Of a stretch of DNA of 6,914 nucleotides, positions 1 to 5,079 are shown one piece after another. A program made the position numbers and the translations under genes. Source of the DNA: an uncultured Gammaproteobacteria bacterium (GTDB lineage: Bacteria > Pseudomonadota > Gammaproteobacteria > SZUA-140); assembly GCA_945788675.1 (NCBI GenBank), contig CALZMY010000178.1, forward strand, positions 1 through 6,914, read 5' to 3'. Positions within the stretch are counted from its first letter, which is position 1. Every line of letters starts with the position of its first letter. A model generated the notes under the pieces. That model was not told the origin of the DNA. It made no database searches and worked only from the letters and a program-made list of their open reading frames with translations.

Positions 1-1
1 C

Positions 2-136
2 AGGCGACCGAGGGAAGTACCCCAGTGGTACGAGGAGCAGCGCGACGCGATGAACTGGAAGTCCAAGTCCCGCGGGAAAGCAATCTCTCAACTCATTGAT
101 ACTCAAAGGGCGGAGATTACTTCGCGTTGCTCGTAA
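2..136 (+). other. unassigned partial open frame at the left edge
   Basis: Frame 2 is open from the window edge to a TAA at 134-136 (44 codons). The translation contains PREVPQWYEEQRDAMNW and looks protein-like, with mixed polar and aromatic residues. Frame 1 is also open, to a TGA at 97-99, and one minus-strand frame is open across most of the same stretch, so openness alone is weak evidence. The 3' part overlaps a palindromic repeat (80-140). It could be the C-terminal tail of a gene that starts outside the window, with its last codons supplied by the repeat, or chance. I do not recognise a family. Confidence 0.25.
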
Positions 137-140
137 TGAC
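80..140. repeat. degenerate palindromic intergenic repeat
   Basis: GCAATCTC at 80-87 faces GAGATTAC at 113-120, pairing at 7 of 8 positions. The right arm continues to 140 as TTCGCGTTGCTCGTAATGAC. This resembles a widespread bacterial intergenic repeat whose arms read GTCATTGCGAGGAGCG and GCAATCTC. A degenerate left arm may extend back to about 29 (TACGAGGAGCAGCGCGACG), with an insertion of roughly 30 bp in it. The match is to a remembered consensus, not to a database search. Confidence 0.45.
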
Positions 141-528
141 ACAATTGTTACTTATCCAGTGACTCCTTAACTCTATTTTTTAGCCCAACCAGCATAGTAT
201 ATAACGGCTCAATCACAAGCCGATACGCTGCCATAATCTACCTGTCAATCTCTGCACTTCGTTACAGCATAAAGGATCATAGAATTAGATTACCACACCT
301 CATTCTGTAGCGTACCCGAAGAAAGCAGTGAATCAATACCGCGAGCGGTATCTTGTCATCGATACTACCGTCTTTACCCACAAACCACACCAGGCTATTT
401 TGCATACCAAATTAGTATGTTTTTATTCTATCGAATTTGTGCGAACCTTAAGGCGTGCAGTAATGGAAGATTTTTCAATCACGAGCACCGATTATTGTGT
501 CAACACATTAATCAAAGGAGAAGAAAAA
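141..528. other. non-coding stretch upstream of the PAP2 gene
   Basis: This is an AT-rich stretch with no convincing gene. A GTG at 328 opens a 67-codon in-frame extension of the PAP2 gene, but it has no Shine-Dalgarno site and no recognisable domain, so I treat it as untranslated leader. Small dyads are visible: CGGCT/AGCCG at 205-222, TACCGC-GA-GCGGTA at 337-350, CATAC-7-GTATG at 403-419 and CCTTAAGG at about 448-455. Any could be an operator, but none matches a site I can name, and I see no promoter with two good hexamers. Confidence 0.4.
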
Positions 529-1059
529 ATGATGCAGAACTTTTTTCTCATATGTAACCAGCGCGAGATCAATTTTGTGCGCAAGGCGGTACGGCAGAGC
601 GAAGTACCCTCCATCAGAAAACTCTTTGTCACGATCAATTACCTCGGGAACGGCTGGATCTATCTGCTGGCCGCGGTTGGCATCATGGCGTGGTACGGGC
701 TCTCTGCCTGGCAGACACTGAGTGTCGCAATCCTCGCGACTGGACTCACGCACAGCATCTATCCAAAAATCAAACGACGCCTCGCAAGATTGCGCCCCTG
801 CGACTTCGATCCATCGCTGAACCTATCTATCAAAGTAATGGATAAGTACTCATTCCCCAGCGGCCATGTAATGACCGCGACCGCGGTCGGCATCCCGCTC
901 GGCATCAGTTTCCCTGAATTGATCCCGGTAATCCTGGTGATAGCGGTACTGATTGGCTGGGCAAGACTCGCATTGGGACATCACTACCCCAGCGACCTGG
1001 TGGCAGGCGTATTACTCGGTGCGCTGATTGCACTGCCCCTGGGGATCATACTTACCTGA
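529..1059 (+). CDS. PAP2-family membrane phosphatase (lipid or undecaprenyl-pyrophosphate phosphatase type)
   Basis: This 176-residue integral membrane protein carries the full PAP2 signature. Motif 1 (K-x6-RP) is K82 to R89-P90. Motif 2 (PSGH) is residues 110-113, with H113 the expected general acid. Motif 3 is R146-x5-H152-x3-D156, with H152 the expected phosphohistidine nucleophile; the usual SR is AR here. Hydrophobic segments lie at about 43-58, 114-127, 131-145 and 157-175. Family members hydrolyse phosphate monoesters or pyrophosphates on lipids such as phosphatidate, phosphatidylglycerophosphate or undecaprenyl pyrophosphate, usually at the outer face of the inner membrane. The substrate cannot be read from sequence. 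I chose the ATG at 529 because AAAGGAG (514-520) sits 8 bp upstream; a GTG at 328 in the same frame has no such site. The protein is short for a PgpB-like enzyme but normal for the small PAP2 class. It appears to be a single-gene unit, 116 bp from the next gene. Confidence 0.88.
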   Translation: MMQNFFLICNQREINFVRKAVRQSEVPSIRKLFVTINYLGNGWIYLLAAVGIMAWYGLSAWQTLSVAILATGLTHSIYPKIKRRLARLRPCDFDPSLNLSIKVMDKYSFPSGHVMTATAVGIPLGISFPELIPVILVIAVLIGWARLALGHHYPSDLVAGVLLGALIALPLGIILT

Positions 1060-1175
1060 CCACCGCGAAGCAGTCGCATCCATCCAGGCACCATTGAGCC
1101 AGTCGCCATTCAGGGCATGGGCGTCCTCTCAGATAAATAAAGGGGGTTCGTCAAATCGATACATGGGAGATAGAG

Positions 1176-2450
1176 ATGGCAACTTTCACATCAGATGGTA
1201 TTGATCCCGAGATTCAACAGCGCGTCCTCGAATTCCTCAATACCGTATCCGTAGATTCTGAAATCGCTGGCATCGAGCCACAGGAAGGCCCGGTGCTTGA
1301 TGACCCGACCAAAGGCTACAGCGGTCAACGAGGTGGATATGACATTGGGTTAACCGTGGCTCAGCGCATTCTGGATAAACGAGCTACATTGGGCGACGCT
1401 GGCTTCACTGATCTTTCCCAACTGAGCGGCATTAGCGGACTCGGGCAGGATAAGTTTGATGACCTCATCTATACCTTCAGCCATTCATCTGCCCCCACCC
1501 TGCCCGGCCTGGTCAATGGCGGCGAACCCGCGACACCCGCTATTATCACGACCTCTCCACTATGGACTCAATCCTCGCATCTTACTCCCCCCGCTTTGAC
1601 GTTCGTTCGTGCCACCGACAATGCCATCATCCTGCAATGGGAGGATGACAACGCCACGGCCGACGGATACCGCGTATCCCTGGGTGGAAGCGGTGTTCTC
1701 GCCACCCATTTCGATCTTCCTGGTAACAACCGCACCGCCTGGCTTACCTCAAAGATGGTTTTCGTCCCGGATATCCTGTCCGGGGGCACTGGCTCAACAA
1801 ACCAGGGCAGAGTATCAGCAATGCCGTTAATAGCTGAATCAAGCCATGAGGTTACCATTTGGGCCACCGATCCGAACGCCGTTTCTGAATCAGGGCCAAA
1901 CTCATCCGCACATGTGACTTTATCAGTACCATCAATTCGAATTGAAGACCCAGCCACAGGACGCACCATCACGCCATCGACCGTCCAGCCATTCGCGGTG
2001 TGGGATGCGAACGGCAATGGTATTGTCGATGGCGAACCGAGTGGCGCTGCCTTCCCACGCTACCCCGGCTGTATTTGCGCGCAGACAACCACCCGGCGTG
2101 GCAATGCCTTTGATGCCGTCGCCGGCGTTCGCGCCAATGCGGTGGTCGGTTATTTCTTCTATGATGGCAACGCCCCTCAGTTTATTGCCTACCATCTGTT
2201 CGTTGATTCATCAAACGATGTCACGCCAATATCAGTGCTCTACGGCGACGCAGAAGTCGGCGTGGCGGGAAATCGAGTCTGGGTAAGCCCACCCGGCACG
2301 ATTATTCATACTATACAAGTAACCAGTGGTGTCGCGAATATAAACCTCCCTGACATTGTAGAAGGCACCGTGACAGCAGAGACGAAGGCCTCTGATGGTT
2401 CTAATAGAATTGTAGAGTTCCAGTATTCACTTGCGCTGCTACCCAAATGA
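1176..2450 (+). CDS. multidomain protein with helix-hairpin-helix and FN3-like regions
   Basis: This 424-residue protein has no signal peptide or membrane segment. Residues about 58-101 (IGLTVAQRILDKRA, then FTDLSQLSGISGLG) form a helix-hairpin-helix-like pair of the kind often fused into large modular bacterial proteins. Residues about 138-252 look like a fibronectin type III domain: TPPALTFVRATDNAIILQW at the start, a GYRVSL strand, then HEVTIWATD. Residues 277-287 (DANGNGIVDGE) resemble an EF-hand or dockerin calcium loop, but position 12 is proline, so binding is uncertain. The C-terminal 140 residues are beta-rich and unassigned, with C299 and C301 close together. GGGAGA (1165-1170) sits 5 bp before the ATG. 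The last two codons and the stop lie inside a 121-bp repeat, and a remnant of a second copy of the 3' end occurs at 6654-6713. An interaction or surface-associated role is plausible, but I cannot assign a function. Confidence 0.8.
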   Translation: MATFTSDGIDPEIQQRVLEFLNTVSVDSEIAGIEPQEGPVLDDPTKGYSGQRGGYDIGLTVAQRILDKRATLGDAGFTDLSQLSGISGLGQDKFDDLIYTFSHSSAPTLPGLVNGGEPATPAIITTSPLWTQSSHLTPPALTFVRATDNAIILQWEDDNATADGYRVSLGGSGVLATHFDLPGNNRTAWLTSKMVFVPDILSGGTGSTNQGRVSAMPLIAESSHEVTIWATDPNAVSESGPNSSAHVTLSVPSIRIEDPATGRTITPSTVQPFAVWDANGNGIVDGEPSGAAFPRYPGCICAQTTTRRGNAFDAVAGVRANAVVGYFFYDGNAPQFIAYHLFVDSSNDVTPISVLYGDAEVGVAGNRVWVSPPGTIIHTIQVTSGVANINLPDIVEGTVTAETKASDGSNRIVEFQYSLALLPK

Positions 2451-2562
2451 ATAGCGACCAGGAAAACTCGACACCAGTCGAAAGTATTTTGCTTGTATAG
2501 AGGGGATTTTAGAGGGGTATAACCCTCTTCGGGCGCTCTCGTTTGGAGAGTTAGTCACTTGA
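2442..2562. repeat. 121-bp direct repeat, copy 1
   Basis: This copy is identical over 121 bp to 3309-3429 by base-by-base reading. It begins 9 bp before the end of the preceding gene and supplies that gene's last two codons and TGA stop. It contains three short hairpins: TCGAC-ACCA-GTCGA (2468-2481), AGAGGG-GTATAA-CCCTCT (2511-2528) and CTCTC-GTTTG-GAGAG (2536-2550). Weaker similarity to the other copy continues for about 25 bp (AAAGGGCTCTGACCC here, AAAGAGCTCTGCCCC there), so the true element may be about 150 bp with a REP-like end. Confidence 0.93.
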
Positions 2563-2735
2563 TACTCCCCCATAAAGGGCTCTGACCCGAATGGCACTAA
2601 GATGGATGTCTTGTTGACTAGTGGGGCGATGGGGCGGTTTAATGCCGTCTATTGAAAAAACATGGGTGTTATGGTATAGCTGCTAAATATAGATTTATAG
2701 ATTTTTTTTGTTCAACAATCAGGGGAGGGACTTCG
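2563..2735. other. intergenic stretch upstream of the 141-residue gene
   Basis: The first 25 bp are the degenerate tail of the 121-bp repeat, ending in a REP-like half site GGGCTCTGACCC at about 2577-2588. The rest has no gene. AT content rises after about 2650, where a candidate promoter lies. Confidence 0.5.
2652..2680 (+). promoter_or_regulatory. candidate sigma-70 promoter of the 141-residue gene
   Basis: TTGAAA (2652-2657) is followed after exactly 17 bp by TATAGC (2675-2680), matching 4 of 6 and 4 of 6 of the sigma-70 hexamers. It sits in an AT-rich stretch 56 bp upstream of the start codon, and an alternative -10 (TAAATA) lies just downstream. The fit is suggestive only. Confidence 0.35.
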
Positions 2736-3161
2736 ATGTCTACACGAACAAACAACGGAACCGCTATTGCCACAATGCAAGCTGCAATGCCAGATCTTAA
2801 TCAGCCCTTTACGCTTCTGTACGACGACCGTGGAGTTCTTGTGAAGTACAGTGAAGGAAATCGCGCCTTCGAGGTACGCGGCATGCTCAAAGGCAATCCT
2901 GTCACCCATACAATTGTAGAAATCACAATGGAAGAGCATAAGAAGGGGCATGTAGAACGACCACTAGGTATACACGCTAATCCTCTTAAATGTCGAGAAT
3001 GGGGTTTTGCCTTTACGTATCTCATTCATGTCGCAGGTATCATCGATGATAAAGGTTTTGAAGAAGAATACCCAATGAATATCGACTTGCTTGAACGAAC
3101 AAGGGTTCTTGAAGGTGATGCTCTCCTTGAGAACATTGAACCTGTACAGGCAAGTGCTTGA
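2736..3161 (+). CDS. hypothetical protein, 141 residues
   Basis: I do not recognise this protein. The ATG at 2736 was chosen because AGGGGAGGGA (2721-2730) precedes it by 5 bp; an in-frame TTG at 2652 lacks such a site and falls on the candidate -35 box. The product is soluble-looking, with no signal peptide or membrane segment. Its middle alternates beta-like segments (FTLLYDDRGVLVKYSEG, then AFEVRGML and THTIVEITMEEH), followed by a helix-prone acidic C-terminus. There is one cysteine (LKCREW). The gene is AT-richer than its neighbours and sits alone between two perfect 121-bp direct repeats, which suggests a laterally acquired or mobilised segment. A strong palindrome lies 94 bp after the stop and may end its transcript. 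Confidence 0.65.
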   Translation: MSTRTNNGTAIATMQAAMPDLNQPFTLLYDDRGVLVKYSEGNRAFEVRGMLKGNPVTHTIVEITMEEHKKGHVERPLGIHANPLKCREWGFAFTYLIHVAGIIDDKGFEEEYPMNIDLLERTRVLEGDALLENIEPVQASA

Positions 3162-3254
3162 CAGCAGACGCTGGAGTCCATGGAAAGCAAAGCGAGGGCC
3201 GCTAGTCGCCGACAGGCCACGCCGTCTGCCCTTTCGTAGCATAGCAAATGAGGG
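3162..3254. other. spacer after the 141-residue gene
   Basis: This is a GC-richer spacer of 93 bp between the stop codon and the REP-type palindrome. I see no gene or clear site in it. A minus-strand open frame crosses it but is a shadow of the coding and repeat DNA. Confidence 0.4.
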
Positions 3255-3307
3255 AAAAGGGGTCGGTGACAAATGAGAATCAGAACCATTTGTCACCGAC
3301 CCCTTTT
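3255..3307. repeat. REP-type palindrome with perfect 21-bp stem; possible bidirectional terminator
   Basis: The left arm at 3255-3275 and the right arm at 3287-3307 are perfectly complementary over 21 bp, with an 11-nt loop (AGAATCAGAAC). The core reads GGGGTCGGTGACAAATG / CATTTGTCACCGACCCC. The stem carries an A-run on one side and TTTTT on the other, so RNA from either strand would form a hairpin followed by U residues, as in an intrinsic terminator. The motif resembles extragenic palindromes that REP-associated tyrosine transposases mobilise, but no transposase of that kind is in the window. Confidence 0.85.
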
Positions 3308-3308
3308 T

Positions 3309-3429
3309 CCCAAATGAATAGCGACCAGGAAAACTCGACACCAGTCGAAAGTATTTTGCTTGTATAGAGGGGATTTTAGAGGGGTATAACCCTCTTCGGG
3401 CGCTCTCGTTTGGAGAGTTAGTCACTTGA
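3309..3429. repeat. 121-bp direct repeat, copy 2
   Basis: This copy is identical to 2442-2562 at an offset of 867 bp. It starts 2 bp after the right arm of the REP-type palindrome; the CCC before AAATGA is shared by both contexts and may be microhomology at the junction. It carries the same three small hairpins, at 3335-3348, 3378-3395 and 3403-3417. Here the CCCAAATGA start is not part of any gene. Confidence 0.93.
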
Positions 3430-3611
3430 CACCCCCTATTAAAGAGCTCTGCCCCTTTTAATCCTTAACCCTCGGGGAAAGATACTCTTGATCTGTGGCA
3501 AATATGGCGTTTATTCTTCCTGTCTTTTTTGTAATAACAGGAGTAGATTTAAAGTCGCAGTTCATAGCCTTCAGATATAACGATGATTTCAAGAAGAGGG
3601 AGAAGATGAGC
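3430..3611. other. leader region of the DDVS-repeat gene
   Basis: This is an AT-rich stretch after repeat copy 2. It begins with the degenerate repeat tail (AAAGAGCTCTGCCCC). A reading frame from a GTG at 3495 is open into the downstream gene but has no Shine-Dalgarno site. TATAAC at 3576-3581 is a good -10 hexamer, 25-31 bp before the likely start codon, but no convincing -35 box sits 16-18 bp upstream of it. If used, the promoter would need an activator or another sigma factor. Confidence 0.35.
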
Positions 3612-3950
3612 ATGAAAATTAACACCGGCGTTATTAGTTGTGCAGCGGTCATCCTGGCTGCTGCATCTTCTGCATCTGCAGAAGAGTTATCACTTTCGTC
3701 TCAAACCGAAGATAGTTCGATCGCCACCACCATCATTCTTGCCCAGACCGCAGATGATGTTTCGGATGATGTTACCGACGATGGTCCAGGCGAAGTTTCA
3801 GATGATCCTGCTGACGACATTTCAGATGATGTTTCAGATGACGTATCCGATGACGTATCCGATGATGTTTCCGACGACGTATCGGATGATGTCTCAGACG
3901 ATGTTTCAGACGACGTCACTGACGATGATCCTGACGACAGTTCAGACTAA
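3612..3950 (+). CDS. secreted acidic DDVS tetrapeptide-repeat protein
   Basis: This 112-residue exported protein is unrecognised. Residues 1-23 are a typical Sec signal peptide (MKINTG, hydrophobic core, ASA cleavage site before EE). A 24-residue linker follows. Residues 48-112 are sixteen consecutive tetrapeptides of consensus DDVS plus a final D. Seven central units are exactly DDVS; the outer ones vary (DDVT, DDGP, GEVS, DDPA, DDIS, DDDP, DDSS). Acidic residues make up 33 of these 65 positions and there are no basic ones. The mature protein has no cysteine and no visible anchor. AGGGAG (3597-3602) is 9 bp from the ATG at 3612 and 3 bp from an in-frame ATG at 3606, so 3612 is preferred. The repeat may bind calcium or other cations or act as an extended spacer; that is inference. 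The next gene starts 143 bp downstream on the same strand. Confidence 0.75.
   Translation: MKINTGVISCAAVILAAASSASAEELSLSSQTEDSSIATTIILAQTADDVSDDVTDDGPGEVSDDPADDISDDVSDDVSDDVSDDVSDDVSDDVSDDVSDDVTDDDPDDSSD
3753..3947 (+). repeat. 12-bp tandem coding repeat, 16.25 units
   Basis: Sixteen in-frame 12-bp units, of which GATGATGTTTCA is typical, are followed by a final GAC. Units with identical protein sequence differ in codons (GAT/GAC, GTT/GTA/GTC, TCA/TCC/TCG). One exact adjacent pair exists (GATGACGTATCC at 3837 and 3849). Because of the repeat, the opposite strand is also open (3701-3919), which is an artefact. Confidence 0.95.
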
Positions 3951-4019
3951 CAAAACATAAAACAACACAGTCAGGGTTAACACTGCACTTCAGAAAACTG
4001 GCGGTCGCTAACCGATATA

Positions 4020-4041
4020 AGCCGATGGCCTTGTGTCGGCT
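4020..4041 (+). other. small hairpin between the DDVS and barrel genes
   Basis: AGCCGA (4020-4025) pairs with TCGGCT (4036-4041) across a 10-nt loop in the 143-bp gap. There is no T-run after it, so it is not a standard terminator. TATAAG at 4015-4020 just before it could serve as a -10 hexamer, but no matching -35 is evident. Whether the barrel gene has its own promoter is unresolved. Confidence 0.25.
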
Positions 4042-4093
4042 CAACATGGCTTGCCTATTCTGCGGTGCATGCTGATACCTGGGAGGAGGAAGC

Positions 4094-5077
4094 ATGGACT
4101 CAGCTAACCTAGTGAAATCATCAGTCGCCTTATTGCTGGCTTGCGGAATTATCTCCACAGCGGCGCAAGCCGCTGAATCCAAATCGCTGGAAGGTCGCCT
4201 CGAGCTGGGGCTTGAATACGACTCCAATGTTTTTACCCTGGAAGACGATGCCGCCGCCGACTTAAGCGACTCGCGCAAGACCTTAAAAGGCCGGCTAGAG
4301 GGCCGCTTATCTCAATCGGGGCGCTACCGCATAACGCCGCGCTATGATATCTACAGCTATTGGTACAATACTCAAAGCCGCTACGATTTACAGGTTCATC
4401 GCGCCACCTTGCGAATGGATGACGATAATGCCCCCCACCAACCGCGGCTACAATACACATTTACCTACGGCATGCTGGACAGAGATCCTTACCAGGCCAG
4501 CCACCGCATCTCTGGTAGGCTAACCCTAAGCCAGAAAGACGAACAAAAAATCTGGTTAAGCGCCCATGTTGATTTAAACGAAGCCCCTGGCACACGTTAC
4601 GATTATCTTTCGGGAACAGCATGGCAACTGGCATTAACCGGCTTTGACACCCTAAGCGAAGAAGGCTGGCTATACGGTGGTGTAGAGCTGGACTACAAAG
4701 ACCGCGGCACCAACAACACTACCTTTGGCGGTGTGCCCGTCATGGTGCAATACACCTACTTCGGCTTAAAGCCGTTTCTATTTTCCTCCATGCCACTGAC
4801 AGAAAATCTGACATTCACCGGTGGGGTTAGTTATGAACATCGCCGTTATCTGGACGATGACATCTGGAGCGGCGCCACACCCGGTGCCAAGGGCCGCGAA
4901 GATCACAAGTTTACCGGCACGCTATCGGTGTCACATCCACTGCGGAAATCAGTCACCCTGATTGCATCCTACAAGGGTCAGCTACGCACATCCAATATCG
5001 GTGACGATCCTGGCGACTATCGTGATCGAGATTATACTCGCCATATCTACAGCATCTTTTTCAAGGCAGAGTTTTAA
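4094..5077 (+). CDS. outer-membrane beta-barrel protein
   Basis: This 327-residue protein starts with a Sec signal peptide (residues 1-26 or so, ending AAQA). The rest alternates hydrophobic and polar residues in 8-12-residue strands rich in Tyr, Trp and Arg, for example YRITPRYDIYSYW, QPRLQYTFTYGML, GWLYGGVELDYK and FTGGVSYEHRRY. I estimate 12-14 strands. The chain ends in IYSIFFKAEF, with the terminal phenylalanine expected for substrates of the BAM assembly machinery. The segment GLEYDSNVF near the mature N-terminus recurs in several families of poorly characterised barrels. GGGAGGAGG (4081-4089) lies just before the ATG. The only cysteine (C17) is in the signal peptide, and the context fits signal peptidase I rather than a lipoprotein. 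The stop codon is 2 bp from the next start, so the two proteins are probably made together. It may be a pore, or an exporter or anchor for a neighbour; the function is not assigned. Confidence 0.82.
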   Translation: MDSANLVKSSVALLLACGIISTAAQAAESKSLEGRLELGLEYDSNVFTLEDDAAADLSDSRKTLKGRLEGRLSQSGRYRITPRYDIYSYWYNTQSRYDLQVHRATLRMDDDNAPHQPRLQYTFTYGMLDRDPYQASHRISGRLTLSQKDEQKIWLSAHVDLNEAPGTRYDYLSGTAWQLALTGFDTLSEEGWLYGGVELDYKDRGTNNTTFGGVPVMVQYTYFGLKPFLFSSMPLTENLTFTGGVSYEHRRYLDDDIWSGATPGAKGREDHKFTGTLSVSHPLRKSVTLIASYKGQLRTSNIGDDPGDYRDRDYTRHIYSIFFKAEF

Positions 5078-5079
5078 TC

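Noticed and set aside
1568..2017. 149-codon minus-strand open frame
   Set aside because: It is fully inside the 424-residue gene, whose plus-strand frame has recognisable domains; treated as a shadow.
2964..3425. 153-codon minus-strand open frame
   Set aside because: It lies across the 141-residue gene, the palindrome and repeat copy 2, has no domain or ribosome site, and depends on repeat DNA for much of its length.
2442..3429. Integron-like cassette layout (gene plus repeat, gene plus repeat)
   Set aside because: The repeat lacks attC core sites: GTTAGTC near its end does not fit GTTRRRY and no matching inverse core is present at the start. No integrase is visible.
3495..3611. Longer start (GTG at 3495) for the DDVS protein
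   Set aside because: It would bury the signal peptide behind 39 residues and has no ribosome site, while AGGGAG is well placed for the ATG at 3612.
3701..3919. 72-codon minus-strand open frame rich in Ser/Thr/Glu (SSETSSDTSS)
   Set aside because: It is the mirror image of the 12-bp DDVS coding repeat; the plus-strand frame has a signal peptide, a ribosome site and codon-level conservation.
3753..3947. Possible CRISPR-like array from regular short repeats
   Set aside because: Units are 12 bp, directly adjacent with no spacers, and in frame within a coding sequence.
4094..4180. Lipoprotein signal in the barrel protein (LLLAC at residues 13-17)
   Set aside because: Leu at the -2 position fits the lipobox poorly and a good signal peptidase I site (AQA) follows; a beta-barrel fold and C-terminal Phe also argue against it.
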